DNA of 64,000 bases. Origin: Oscillospiraceae bacterium (lineage in GTDB: Bacteria > Bacillota > Clostridia > Oscillospirales > Oscillospiraceae). The notes under the pieces were generated by a model. The model did not search any database, was not told the DNA's origin, and saw only the letters and a program-made list of their open reading frames with translations. Position 1 is the first letter of the stretch, and every line of letters begins with the position of its first letter. This document shows, one piece after another, positions 1 to 8,267 of the stretch. Location: positions 62,001-126,000 of the forward strand of contig JAFXTM010000001.1 of assembly GCA_017535865.1 (NCBI GenBank). Direction: 5' to 3'. The position numbers and the translations under genes were made by a program.

Positions 1-378
1 GGGGTCAACGCGGACGACCTGCGCGCCGTCACGGACTATTTCCGCGGCCGCGGCGTCGGCAAGCTGATCGTGACGCTGGGCGAGAACGGCTCGCTCATCA
101 CCGACGGGCTGAGCATCGAACGCGCGGACAGCGTGCACATGGACAAGGTCGCGGACACCACCGCCGCGGGCGACTCCTTTGTCGCCGCGTTCTGCACGGG
201 CGTCTCCGCCGGGCTGAGCGAGTCGGAAGCGCTGATATTTGCCTCGTATGCCGCCGCCATCACGGTCTCGCGCATGGGCGCGATCCCGAGCCTCCCGACG
301 CTCGCGGAGGTGAAGGAGCTGATGCGCCGGCGCGGCGAGACGCGCATCCCGGCGGAAAAATTGTCTGGATTGGAGTGA
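1..378 (+). CDS. PfkB/ribokinase-family sugar kinase, C-terminal part (5' end outside window)
   Basis: This is the last 125 codons of a PfkB-family carbohydrate kinase; the start lies upstream of the window. The signature 'DTTAAGDSF' holds the catalytic Asp of the family's GAGD motif (first Gly replaced by Ala, which is tolerated in relatives), and 'LIVTLGENGSLI' is the strand before the ATP-binding loop. The enzyme should phosphorylate a free sugar or sugar acid using ATP in the cytosol. Only 6 bp separate it from the SIS-domain gene, so it belongs to the kinase-isomerase-mutarotase-transporter operon ending near position 2294. The substrate cannot be told because the sugar-binding half is missing. 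Confidence 0.85.
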   Translation, partial: GVNADDLRAVTDYFRGRGVGKLIVTLGENGSLITDGLSIERADSVHMDKVADTTAAGDSFVAAFCTGVSAGLSESEALIFASYAAAITVSRMGAIPSLPTLAEVKELMRRRGETRIPAEKLSGLE

Positions 379-384
379 CGAAAA

Positions 385-999
385 ATGCTGGATTCGAAAT
401 GTCTCGACCTCTCCCGCCGCTTTCTTGAAACAGCCGGGCAGGAGGTCAACACCTATATCGCCGGCCTGCACCCGGAGGACTTCGTCGCCGCCGCCGAGCT
501 CATCCTGGCCTCGCAGGCCGGGGGCGGGCGGATCCACGTGACCGGCATCGGCAAGTGCAGCCACGTGGCCACCTACGCCGCGAGCCTGCTCTCCTCGACG
601 GGCAACCCCGCCTATTATCTGCACGGGACGGAGGCCGTCCACGGCTCCTGCGGGCAGCTCGCCGCCGGCGACGTGGTGATCGCGATCTCCAACTCCGGCG
701 AGACCGCCGAGCTCAAAGCTACGGTGATCGCGGTCAAAAACAACGGCTGCAAGGTCATCGGCGTGTCCGGCGGCACGGAGAGCTGGCTGGCGAAGAACAG
801 CGACGCCTTTCTCTTCGCCGGCGTTCAGAACGAGGGCGGCCCGCTCAACCGCGCGCCGCGCGCCTCGGTGCTCGCGGAGATGCTGTGCCTGCAGACGCTC
901 TCGGTGATGCTGCAGGCCGAGAAGGACTGGGATCCCGTACGCTATGTGCGCTGCCATCCGGGCGGCGCGCTCGGAAAACTGAGAGACAACGAAAAGTGA
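385..999 (+). CDS. SIS-domain phosphosugar isomerase (KpsF/GutQ-like)
   Basis: A 204-residue protein that is a single SIS (sugar isomerase) domain. The phosphosugar-binding segments 'VTGIGKCSHVA' (near residue 52) and 'AISNSGETAEL' (near residue 105) are intact. It resembles the SIS half of arabinose-5-phosphate isomerases (KpsF/GutQ) but has no CBS pair, so it is the short form. It probably interconverts an aldose phosphate and a ketose phosphate made by the upstream kinase. It lies 6 bp after that kinase and 10 bp before the RbsD/FucU gene, which supports a small sugar-phosphate pathway. The exact substrate is not visible. Confidence 0.8.
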   Translation: MLDSKCLDLSRRFLETAGQEVNTYIAGLHPEDFVAAAELILASQAGGGRIHVTGIGKCSHVATYAASLLSSTGNPAYYLHGTEAVHGSCGQLAAGDVVIAISNSGETAELKATVIAVKNNGCKVIGVSGGTESWLAKNSDAFLFAGVQNEGGPLNRAPRASVLAEMLCLQTLSVMLQAEKDWDPVRYVRCHPGGALGKLRDNEK

Positions 1000-1009
1000 G
1001 GGACTGACC

Positions 1010-1417
1010 ATGCTGACCGGAAAACTGATCCACCCCGACATCATCAGCGCCCTGGCCTTCTGCGGCCACGGCGACAAGATCCTGATCGCCGACGGGAACT
1101 ACCCGCTCGACTCCAAAACCTCCGACGCGCAGCTCGTCTATCTCGGCCTCACCCCCGGCAGCCCGACGGTGACGGAAGTGCTGGACGCGCTGCTGAGCTG
1201 CGCCAACTTTGAGAAGGCTGAGGTCATGCAGCCGGAGGACGGCTCGACGCCGGAGATCTTTGCTGAGTTCGAGCAGCGTTTCGACGGGCTCGTGCTCGAG
1301 CGGCTCGGCCGCTACGAGTTCTACGACGCCTGCTGCGTGCCGGCCGTCCGCCTCGCCATCTCCACCGGCGAAAAACGCACCTACGCCAATCTCCTGCTGA
1401 CGGTGGGCGTCGCCTGA
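1010..1417 (+). CDS. RbsD/FucU-family sugar mutarotase
   Basis: A 135-residue protein of the RbsD/FucU family, which interconverts pyranose/furanose forms or anomers of free sugars. The family motif 'GHGDKILIADGNYP' starts at residue 19 with the conserved His20 and Asp22, and the C-terminal active-site segment 'YANLLLTVGV' is present. Length matches FucU (about 140). In this operon it would supply the kinase with the correct anomer of an imported monosaccharide. FucU-type and RbsD-type members cannot be separated with confidence, although the YAN segment leans toward FucU. Confidence 0.85.
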   Translation: MLTGKLIHPDIISALAFCGHGDKILIADGNYPLDSKTSDAQLVYLGLTPGSPTVTEVLDALLSCANFEKAEVMQPEDGSTPEIFAEFEQRFDGLVLERLGRYEFYDACCVPAVRLAISTGEKRTYANLLLTVGVA

Positions 1418-1445
1418 GCGCTCCTCCCGGGAAGGAAGGGCCCCA

Positions 1446-2294
1446 ATGCTCTATCTGCTTCTGGCGATCCTGTGCAGCGCGGCTATGGCGCTGCTGCTCA
1501 AACGCTTTGAGGAACCGAAGGGCAGCCGCTGCGGCCTGATTTTCGGCAACTATCTCGCCTGCACGCTGATCGCCCTGCTCATGACGCCCGGCGGCGCGCC
1601 TCTCCTCTCCGGCAGCCGCAGCACGCCGCTCTTCGGTTTGGCAGGCGGACTGCTCTTCGTCGCCGGCTTCCGCTCGACTCAGGCCAGTATCCGCCGCAAC
1701 GGGGTCGCCCTGAGCACAGCCTTCTCCAAGCTTGGGCTGCTGGTGACGCTGGGCGTCAGCTTCTTCCTCTTCGGCGAGCGGCCTGACCCGGCGCAGCTGT
1801 TCGGCATCGCGCTGGTCGTGGCGGCGATCCTGCTGATCCACGGCGGCCGCGGCGATCCGGCGCGCGGGCCGGGCTCCTTTGCCCTGCTGCTGCTCACGCT
1901 CCTTGCCGTCGGCAGCGCCGACTCCATGGTCAAGGTGTTCGAGGGCTTCGGCGCGGCGGGCGAGGGCGAGCGCTTCTTCCTCTGCCTCTTTGCCACCGCC
2001 TGCCTCCTGACCGGCGTCCTGGCCCTGGTCGAGTTCCGACGCACGGGCAAGCGGCCCGCGCTGCGGGACATGGCGGCCGGCGCGCTCGTCGCCGTGCCGA
2101 ACTACTTCTGCTCCTTTCTGCTCCTGCACGCGCTCATGCGTCTGCCGGCCTTTCTGGTGTATTCCGCTTTCAGCACGGGCACGATCCTGGCGGTGATGCT
2201 GCTCGGCGCGCTGTTGTTTGGCGAGCGGACCGACCGCCGTCGGCGCTGGGGCCTGCTCGTCATCCTCGCCGCGCTGGTCCTGCTCAACCTCTGA
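1446..2294 (+). CDS. EamA/DMT-superfamily transporter
   Basis: A 282-residue, very hydrophobic protein with about ten predicted membrane segments arranged as two repeats of five, the layout of drug/metabolite transporters (EamA). It begins with a membrane helix and a short charged loop ('KRFEEPKG') and ends in the membrane. It is the last gene of the kinase/isomerase/mutarotase operon and is followed within 10 bp by a strong terminator. Within this context it may move the pathway's sugar or an overflow product. DMT proteins cannot be assigned a substrate from sequence alone. The start is the ATG at 1446 behind a GGAAGGAAGGG Shine-Dalgarno tract. Confidence 0.75.
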   Translation: MLYLLLAILCSAAMALLLKRFEEPKGSRCGLIFGNYLACTLIALLMTPGGAPLLSGSRSTPLFGLAGGLLFVAGFRSTQASIRRNGVALSTAFSKLGLLVTLGVSFFLFGERPDPAQLFGIALVVAAILLIHGGRGDPARGPGSFALLLLTLLAVGSADSMVKVFEGFGAAGEGERFFLCLFATACLLTGVLALVEFRRTGKRPALRDMAAGALVAVPNYFCSFLLLHALMRLPAFLVYSAFSTGTILAVMLLGALLFGERTDRRRRWGLLVILAALVLLNL

Positions 2295-2300
2295 GCGCAA

Positions 2301-2338
2301 AAAACAGCACAGCCGTCGAAAGACGGCTGTGCTGTTTT
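2301..2338. terminator. Bidirectional intrinsic terminator
   Basis: A 17-bp perfect inverted repeat around a GAAA tetraloop, with A-runs on the left and T-runs on the right so that it ends in U-rich RNA on either strand. It separates the convergent DMT transporter (+) and HpcH aldolase (-) operons. Confidence 0.9.
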
Positions 2339-2369
2339 CATGGGCGTCTGTATCCGTTTTCCGGCGGAC

Positions 2370-3164
2370 TCAGCCGCCCTTCTCCTGCTTGTATTTGTCC
2401 ACGAAGTCGAAGGTCATGCGGCAGCCCATGTCCATATAGCTGATGTCGTCGCCGCAGCTCAAAAACGCGATACCACGGTCGAGCCATTCCCGCGCCGACT
2501 CGAGATCGCCCGCGCCGAGCGAGACGCCGAAGGGCATTTTATGCGCCTTGCAGACCTCCGCGACGTGGTCGTAGACCTCCATCATGCGCGGATCGCGGGT
2601 CTTTCCGAGCAGCCCGTAGGAGGCGCTGAGATCGTTCGGACCGACGACGAGGAGGTCGATGCCTTCGACCTCGGCGATCTCGTCCAGCTGATCGATCGCG
2701 TCACAGTGCTCGATCTGCAGGATCTTGAGGATGGACCGGTCCGCCTGCTCCAGGTACTCGTCCACGCTGAAGGCGCCGTACTTCTGCGCCCGGCGCGGGC
2801 CGAAGCCGCGGATGCCCTTCGGGGGATAGGTGCAGCAGGCGACGGCGTCGCGCGCCTCCTGCGCGGTGCGCACGTAGGGGAAGATGATCCCGTCCGGTCC
2901 CATCTCCAGCACGGGCTTCGCGATCACCTGGTCGTTCCAGGCGATACGGACCAGCGAAGCGGTGCCGGCGTCGCTCGCGGCCATGATATGCTGCAGGATG
3001 ACCGGGAGCGTGAAGGCGCAGTGCTCGGCGTCGATCCAGACGGTCTCGAAGCCGTGATAGCCCAGCAGGCTCGTGACGGCCGGGTCGGTAAAGAAAGCGT
3101 GGCCGCCGACGACGAGCTCGCCCCGGTTCAGTTTTTCTCTCAGATATTCCGCTTTTTCTTTCAT
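2370..3164 (-). CDS. HpcH/HpaI-family class II aldolase (2-keto-3-deoxy acid aldolase)
   Basis: A 264-residue protein of the HpcH/HpaI aldolase family, which splits 2-keto-3-deoxy acids into pyruvate and an aldehyde in a metal-dependent reaction. The catalytic His lies in 'VWIDAEHCAFT', the metal ligands are the Glu of 'ILQIEHCDA' and the Asp of 'VGPNDLSAS', and the family block 'RGFGPRRAQKYG' is present. It is the last gene of a dctP-dctQ-dctM operon, so the TRAP transporter probably imports the sugar acid that this aldolase cleaves after dehydration. A second copy with the same layout is at 28128-28913. Confidence 0.85.
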   Translation of the reverse strand: MKEKAEYLREKLNRGELVVGGHAFFTDPAVTSLLGYHGFETVWIDAEHCAFTLPVILQHIMAASDAGTASLVRIAWNDQVIAKPVLEMGPDGIIFPYVRTAQEARDAVACCTYPPKGIRGFGPRRAQKYGAFSVDEYLEQADRSILKILQIEHCDAIDQLDEIAEVEGIDLLVVGPNDLSASYGLLGKTRDPRMMEVYDHVAEVCKAHKMPFGVSLGAGDLESAREWLDRGIAFLSCGDDISYMDMGCRMTFDFVDKYKQEKGG

Positions 3165-3217
3165 GCTTTTCGCCTCTTTACAGTCAGTTCAGTTCGTGAC
3201 AGGGATGCGTACCGCCG

Positions 3218-4507
3218 TCAGGCGTAGCCCGCGATGCGGGGGAGCCACATAACCAGGTCGGGGACATAGGTGATCAGCAGCAGCACTACGATCAGCACCG
3301 CGACCATCGGCAGGATCTCCTTGGAGACCGAGGCCAGCTTCGCGCCGGATATGGAGGAGGAGATGAACAGGCACATGCCGAAGGGCGGAGAGGACAGGCC
3401 GATCATCATGTTCAGCACGATGACGATGCCGAAGTGGACGACGCTCACGCCCAGATCCATCACGATGGGCAGCACCAGCGGCACGAAGACGTACTGGATG
3501 ACGCTTACGTCCAGGAACATGCCGAGGACGATAAAGACCAGGTTGATCGCGAGCAGCAGCAGCGCCTTGTTGTCGGTGATGCCGAGCACCCAGTTGGCGA
3601 TGGCGGCGGAGACGCCCTCGCGCGCGACCATATAGCTCATGACGACGGAAGCCGCGGTCATGACGGTGATGACGCCGGTCTGCAGCGCGGTCCGCTTGAA
3701 GGCCTGCACCACGCCCTTGAGGTCGATCGAGCGGTAGACGAACATGGCCACGATCACCGCGTAGAGGGCAGCGGCCGCGCCGGCCTCGGTCGGAGTCATG
3801 ACGCCGCCGTAGATGCCGGAGAACAGGATGACCGGCGTCAGCAGCGCGGGCACGGCCTTCCAGGCGAAGGAGAGGAACTGCTTGAAGGTATAGTCATGGC
3901 CGGGCGGATAGCCGCGCTTTTTGGATACGAAGAAGACATAGACCGCCAGGGCCGCCGAGAGGATCACGCCGGGGGTGATGCCGCCGAGGAACAGGCCGCC
4001 CACGGACGCGCCGGAGATCGTCGAGTAGATGACCAGCGGGATCGAAGGCGGGATGATCGGCCCGACCGTCGAGGTCGCGGAGGTCAGGGCGGCGGAGAAC
4101 TTGTCGTCGTAGCCGTCGTCCTTCATGGCCTTGACTTCGATCAGGCCGATGCCCGAAGCGTCTGCCACAGCGGAGCCCGACATGCCCGAGAAGATCAGCG
4201 AGATCAGCACGTTCACATAGGCCAGCGCGCCGCGGCGCTTGCCGACGAGAGCTTTGCAGAAGTCGAAGAGCCGGTTCGATATGGAGCTGCTGTTCATGAC
4301 CTCGGCCATCAGCACGAACATCGGGACGGCCAGGATCGTGTAGTTCTGGTTGATGCTCTGGCAGATCTGTTCGGCCACGATGCCGATGTCGCGGCCCGTG
4401 TACATGAGATAGACCACGGCGGAGCAGATCAGGTCCAGCGCGATGGGGAGGCCGAAGAGGAAGGTGACGATCAGAACGATCATGGGGACCAAAAAGGCTT
4501 GCGTCAT
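3218..4507 (-). CDS. dctM: TRAP transporter large permease, DctM family
   Basis: A 429-residue integral membrane protein with about twelve hydrophobic segments and the DctM blocks 'FSGMSGSAVADASGIGLIE' and 'TPTEAGAAAALYA'. It is the ion-coupled translocation subunit of a tripartite ATP-independent periplasmic transporter. Its start overlaps the stop of the small permease gene by 4 bp, which indicates translational coupling. The HpcH aldolase gene follows about 50 bp downstream. The operon context suggests a carboxylated sugar as substrate. Confidence 0.92.
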   Translation of the reverse strand: MTQAFLVPMIVLIVTFLFGLPIALDLICSAVVYLMYTGRDIGIVAEQICQSINQNYTILAVPMFVLMAEVMNSSSISNRLFDFCKALVGKRRGALAYVNVLISLIFSGMSGSAVADASGIGLIEVKAMKDDGYDDKFSAALTSATSTVGPIIPPSIPLVIYSTISGASVGGLFLGGITPGVILSAALAVYVFFVSKKRGYPPGHDYTFKQFLSFAWKAVPALLTPVILFSGIYGGVMTPTEAGAAAALYAVIVAMFVYRSIDLKGVVQAFKRTALQTGVITVMTAASVVMSYMVAREGVSAAIANWVLGITDNKALLLLAINLVFIVLGMFLDVSVIQYVFVPLVLPIVMDLGVSVVHFGIVIVLNMMIGLSSPPFGMCLFISSSISGAKLASVSKEILPMVAVLIVVLLLITYVPDLVMWLPRIAGYA

Positions 4508-5094
4508 TGCTGCGTCCCTCCTTCCAGCGCCTCAGCCTGTCCGGCGGGCGCTTCCTCCGTGTCGCCCAGAGGCGAATGGTGCTGTGCGGCCAGCGGCTCT
4601 TTGCCGGTGATCGCCTTGATGCCCTTGATCAGATCCCGGACGATGTCCACCGTGAAATGGAAGATGTCCAGCGCGTTGAAAACGACGAAGGGGAAGAACA
4701 GGATATCGTAGCGGATCTTGAGGACCGAGGTGCGCTTGCGGTGCATGAAGAGCACCCAGTCGAGGCAGGGGTAGAACATCTTGATCAGGCAGAACAGCAG
4801 AAAGGCGTTGCCGATCAGGCGCATGACGAGCTGCGTCGCCGCGCCGGCCTTGTCGTAGAGCAGCGTGAAGGCCACATTCGTCTTCGTGCGCACGGCGTAG
4901 GGCGCCGAGAGCAGCAGCGTCCAGACCAGGCCCGCGAGGCAGAGCTCGTAGCAGGCGTTGATCGGGGAGCGGAACACATAGCGCGACACGACGTTCAGGA
5001 TGAAAGCCACGAAGATGATCGCGAGCGCGATGGTCGGCATCCAGACCTCGACGAAATCGAGGAGGAACAGACCGGTTTTTTTCAGAATTTTCAT
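4504..5094 (-). CDS. dctQ: TRAP transporter small permease, DctQ family
   Basis: A 196-residue protein with four predicted membrane helices, the usual DctQ topology, and a hydrophilic C-terminal tail of about 40 residues that is longer than in most DctQ proteins. It pairs with the DctM gene that overlaps its stop codon. It lies about 94 bp downstream of the dctP gene, and that gap contains a stable hairpin. Its job is to connect the DctP-bound ligand to DctM. Confidence 0.9.
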   Translation of the reverse strand: MKILKKTGLFLLDFVEVWMPTIALAIIFVAFILNVVSRYVFRSPINACYELCLAGLVWTLLLSAPYAVRTKTNVAFTLLYDKAGAATQLVMRLIGNAFLLFCLIKMFYPCLDWVLFMHRKRTSVLKIRYDILFFPFVVFNALDIFHFTVDIVRDLIKGIKAITGKEPLAAQHHSPLGDTEEAPAGQAEALEGGTQQ

Positions 5095-5114
5095 CGGAGC
5101 ACCTCTGTTAGAAC

Positions 5115-5142
5115 GACAGCCGGGCTAAAGCGCCCGGCTGTC
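5115..5142 (-). promoter_or_regulatory. Intercistronic hairpin after dctP
   Basis: An 11-bp perfect stem (GACAGCCGGGC / GCCCGGCTGTC) with a 6-nt loop lies between dctP and dctQ. No U-run follows it on the minus strand, so it is more likely a 3'-end stabiliser of dctP mRNA than a full terminator. This would allow more binding protein than permease to be made. Confidence 0.6.
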
Positions 5143-5188
5143 TCCGGTTTGGGTGTCAAACCTTGATTTCTTATCGCGATCTTAACGA

Positions 5189-6196
5189 TCAGCCCGCGGA
5201 CTTGACCAGATCGTACATCTCCTTGTCATAGCCGAACTTGTCGTTGTTCGCCCAGATGTACTCCCAGACTTCCCTGGCGAGGGTGCTGTTGTCCACATCG
5301 TCGTAGACGCTCAGGCCCATGTCGCGGAACTGCTGGATCAGGTCGGCCTCTTCGCTGACATACTCCTCCAGATCCTTGTCGTAGGCGATCTGGAAAGCGT
5401 CCATGAAGACCTGCTTGGTCTCGTCGTCAAAGGTCTGCCAGATGGACTCCTCGATGCACGGGAACACCACGGCGAGCATGTGGTCGGTCATGGTGATGGA
5501 CTTGGTGACCTCGCCGAACTTGTAGTTCATCGTGCCCTGGAGCGGGTTGTCCTGGCCGTCGACAGCGCCGGTCTGGAGAGCCAGATACACTTCGGACAGC
5601 GCCATCTTGGTGGGCTCGCAGCCGAGCGCGTAGCCCATGTTCATCCAGCTGTCACCGCCGGGGACGCGCATCAGCACGCCTTCCAGATCGGCGCGGCAGG
5701 TGATCTTCTTGTCCTCGCGCAGGTTGATGGTGCGGCGGCCCTGATAGATGGCGCCGAGCAGACGCACGCCGGTCTCTTCCGCGACCTGGTCATAGATCTG
5801 CTGGCCGATCTCGCCGTTGAGGACGGCGTTCATCTGGTCGAGGCTGTCGAAGATATAGGGAGCCGCGAAGATGCTCAGCTCGGGAGCGAACTCGCCGATG
5901 TAGCCGGGGGCGGTGATGCCCATCTCGACGTTGCCGCGCATGATGGCTTCGCAGAAGGTGGAGTCGTCATACAGCTCGGAGCCGTAGTGGACATTGATGG
6001 TGATCCAGGGGCAGTGCTCATGGACATACTCGGCAAAATCGCCCCAGCAGGCGCCGTGGTGCTCCTTCTGGGTGGCGGTCTGCGAGAACTCCAGCACGAT
6101 GGGCTCGTGTGCATCCTCCGCGCCGGCGGCCGGAGCGAAGGCCATCAGGGACAGGACCATAACAAGCGCCAGGAGCAGGGAAAGGCTCTTTTTCAT
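5189..6196 (-). CDS. dctP: TRAP transporter solute-binding protein, DctP family
   Basis: A 335-residue extracytoplasmic binding protein. Residues 1-26 form a Sec signal peptide ending in 'AAGA' with no lipobox Cys, so the mature protein may be soluble rather than lipid-anchored. The DctP fold is supported by 'VLMRVPGG', where the Arg is the usual carboxylate clamp, and by 'LQTGAVDGQDNPL'. The start chosen is the ATG at 6196, preceded by GGAGGTAA; an upstream in-frame start lacks a ribosome site. It is the first gene of the dctPQM-aldolase operon and is divergent from a GntR regulator that probably controls it. The ligand is probably an aldonate or ketodeoxy acid, an inference from the neighbours. 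Confidence 0.9.
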   Translation of the reverse strand: MKKSLSLLLALVMVLSLMAFAPAAGAEDAHEPIVLEFSQTATQKEHHGACWGDFAEYVHEHCPWITINVHYGSELYDDSTFCEAIMRGNVEMGITAPGYIGEFAPELSIFAAPYIFDSLDQMNAVLNGEIGQQIYDQVAEETGVRLLGAIYQGRRTINLREDKKITCRADLEGVLMRVPGGDSWMNMGYALGCEPTKMALSEVYLALQTGAVDGQDNPLQGTMNYKFGEVTKSITMTDHMLAVVFPCIEESIWQTFDDETKQVFMDAFQIAYDKDLEEYVSEEADLIQQFRDMGLSVYDDVDNSTLAREVWEYIWANNDKFGYDKEMYDLVKSAG

Positions 6197-6330
6197 GTTG
6201 TTACCTCCAGTTTTTTGATTTATGATTTGTAAAGGCAGGCGCCTTTGCATCCCTTTGAAGCGGCCGGGCCGGAGCGGCTTCCCCCCCCTCCGGAAAACGG
6301 GGGCCTTCGCGGCGCGGTCATTCTGTAGTT

Positions 6331-6359
6331 ATACTACCACAGGCTCCCCTCCAAGTCAA
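6331..6359 (-). promoter_or_regulatory. Predicted promoter and palindrome upstream of dctP
   Basis: On the minus strand TTGACT (6359-6354) and TAGTAT (6336-6331) are 17 bp apart. An imperfect 20-bp palindrome at 6324-6343 (CTGT..GT......AC.ACAG) covers the -10 element and is a candidate GntR operator. The rest of 6197-6525 has no gene. Confidence 0.55.
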
Positions 6360-6484
6360 TTATTAGCAGCATTATCGATAGTTCTAACAATTTTTTGTTT
6401 TGTAAATTGTGAAATTTCTACAAAAACCGCAGAGGAATCGCAAAAACAGATAGGATAAATCGCGGTCCTTTTCCCGCTTGGGCG

Positions 6485-6513
6485 TTGACGGAAGCGCAGA
6501 GTTCTGATAAGAT
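6485..6513 (+). promoter_or_regulatory. Predicted sigma-A promoter of the gntR gene
   Basis: TTGACG (6485-6490) and TAAGAT (6508-6513) are 17 bp apart, about 55 bp upstream of the chosen GntR start. The order and spacing fit a housekeeping promoter. Confidence 0.6.
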
Positions 6514-6567
6514 TTTATAAGGAATATGGCGATATTGCGCCCTTTGGCGCGGGAAACGGAGGCGGAG

Positions 6568-7248
6568 ATGGCAGCAGACAAGAATCCGAAGAACGGCAAG
6601 GGCAAAAGCGTCCGCAAAAAAGTGTTCGACGGCATCCTGAACTACATCACGGAAAACGCGCTGGCTCCGGGCTCCAAGCTCCCCTCGGAGGGGGAGATGG
6701 CGGAGATCCTGAACGTGAGCCGCACCTCCCTGCGCGAGGGGATCCGCATGCTGGAAGGGGCCGGCTTCATCACGACCAGGCACGGCAACGGCATGTACGT
6801 GACGGAGTACGACGGCTCCCGGCTCATGGACTACATCCAGTACAGCATCGAATTTGAGAACAATTCTCTGGCTGAGCTGTATGACATCCGCAAGACGCTG
6901 GAGATCCACTACATCCGCGAGGTGGCGGAGACGATCACCGACGAGCAGCTCCGGACGCTGCGGGACATCGTGGAGCGCATGGATGAAAACGACCTGCTCA
7001 ACTACCACTGGCTGGACATGGAGTTCCATCTGACGCTGTACGAACACCTCTCCAACAAGCTCGTCACCCGGATCATCCAGCTCTACTGGGACGTCATGCT
7101 GGGCCGCTGGCTTCCGGGACGCACCCACGACATGCCGGGCACCATGGCGGGCAACCACGAGATGATCATCCGCGCGCTGGAGAGCCGGGACCCCCGCTTT
7201 GCGGAGGCGGCCATGCGCGTGCACATGTTCGACAGCCACATCGTCTGA
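6568..7248 (+). CDS. GntR-family regulator, FadR subfamily
   Basis: A transcription factor of 226 residues. The N-terminal winged helix includes 'LPSEGEMAEILNVSRTSLREGIRMLEGAGFI', positions about 35-70, and the C-terminal FCD ligand domain keeps the metal-binding Asp and His residues in 'LDMEFHLTLYEHL', 'GNHEMIIRAL' and 'VHMFDSH'. The ATG at 6568 is preferred because GGAGG sits 5 nt before it; an in-frame ATG at 6526 has no such site. It is divergent from dctPQM and 72 bp upstream of a DHDPS-family lyase, so it probably represses both in response to a sugar acid. Confidence 0.87.
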   Translation: MAADKNPKNGKGKSVRKKVFDGILNYITENALAPGSKLPSEGEMAEILNVSRTSLREGIRMLEGAGFITTRHGNGMYVTEYDGSRLMDYIQYSIEFENNSLAELYDIRKTLEIHYIREVAETITDEQLRTLRDIVERMDENDLLNYHWLDMEFHLTLYEHLSNKLVTRIIQLYWDVMLGRWLPGRTHDMPGTMAGNHEMIIRALESRDPRFAEAAMRVHMFDSHIV

Positions 7249-7320
7249 GCTCCCCGGGGCGGCGCGGGCCGTCCCCGTTTTTCCTGCACGGTCCCAATCC
7301 ATCACAACAGGAGGTTGCCT

Positions 7321-8244
7321 ATGCAAACCGATGCCACGCGCGGCCTGTGGCCCGTCATGATCACCCCCTTCACCGACGGGGGCGAGATCGACTACGCTTC
7401 GCTGGAGCGTCTGATCGACTGGTATGAAAAAAACGGCGCGGCCGGTCTTTTCGCGGCCTGCCAGTCCAGCGAGATCTTTTTTCTGAATCTGCGGGAGCGC
7501 GTCGAGCTTGTCCGCTTCGTCAAGACGCACGCGCATGTCCCTGTCATCGCCTCCGGGCACGTCGCCTGCGGCCTGCGTGAGCAGGCGGATGAGCTCAGGC
7601 AGATCGAGGGCGCGGGCGCCGACGCGCTGATCCTGATCACCAACCGTCTGGTCCCTGCCGGCCGGCAGCAGGAGAGCATGATCCCCGCGCTGGAGTATCT
7701 GCTCCGGGAGCTCGATCCCGCCGTGCCGCTCGGCTTCTACGAGTGCCCCTACCCCTTCAAGCGGCTCATCACGGACGAGGAGCTGCGCTGGGCGGCGGAG
7801 AGCGGCCGCTTCGCCTTCATGAAGGACACCTGCTGCGACATCGAGCGGATCCGCGGGCGCATCGCCTGTATCCAGGGCAGCCCGCTCCAGCTCTTCAACG
7901 CCAACTCCACGACCTATCTGGACTCCCTGCGCGCCGGCGCGGCAGGCTTTTCCGGCGTGATGATGAACTTCCACATGGACCTCTACCGCTGGCTCTTTGA
8001 CAACTGGGAGCGCGAGCCGGAAAAGGCGGAGGACCTGCAGAGCTTCCTGACGCTCTTCTCCGAGATCGAGCGGCAGTACTATCCCGTCAACGCCAAGTAT
8101 CACCTGGCGGCGATCGAGCACGTGCTCTCCGGCATCTGCACGCGCACGATCCCGGCCGAGGGGCTCACCGAGACCTTCCGCGAGGAGGTCCGCCACATGG
8201 ACCGCGCCGCCGGGCTGGTGCGGAGGATGCTCTCCCCCGCCTGA
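7321..8244 (+). CDS. DHDPS/N-acetylneuraminate lyase-family aldolase or dehydratase
   Basis: A 307-residue class I (Schiff-base) TIM-barrel enzyme of the dihydrodipicolinate synthase/NAL family. The Schiff-base Lys lies in 'FAFMKDTCCD' and the catalytic Tyr in 'GFYECPYPFKR'. In this context it is unlikely to be the lysine-pathway DapA; family relatives beside TRAP transporters cleave or dehydrate 2-keto-3-deoxy sugar acids. The start is the ATG at 7321, 6 nt after AGGAGG; a TTG two codons earlier is too close to that site. It follows the GntR gene, and a large hairpin closes the unit. Confidence 0.82.
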   Translation: MQTDATRGLWPVMITPFTDGGEIDYASLERLIDWYEKNGAAGLFAACQSSEIFFLNLRERVELVRFVKTHAHVPVIASGHVACGLREQADELRQIEGAGADALILITNRLVPAGRQQESMIPALEYLLRELDPAVPLGFYECPYPFKRLITDEELRWAAESGRFAFMKDTCCDIERIRGRIACIQGSPLQLFNANSTTYLDSLRAGAAGFSGVMMNFHMDLYRWLFDNWEREPEKAEDLQSFLTLFSEIERQYYPVNAKYHLAAIEHVLSGICTRTIPAEGLTETFREEVRHMDRAAGLVRRMLSPA

Positions 8245-8267
8245 GGCGCCGAACGAATACGAAAAAA

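Noticed and set aside
2340..6250. Long plus-strand frames opposite the HpcH, DctM, DctQ and DctP genes
   Set aside because: Their products are His/Asp/Arg-rich low-complexity strings with no domains, as expected for antisense reading of GC-rich coding DNA.
7321..8244. Calling this gene or 22945-23859 dapA of lysine synthesis
   Set aside because: Both are in sugar-acid operons with transporters and regulators, and the family includes many ketodeoxy-acid lyases.
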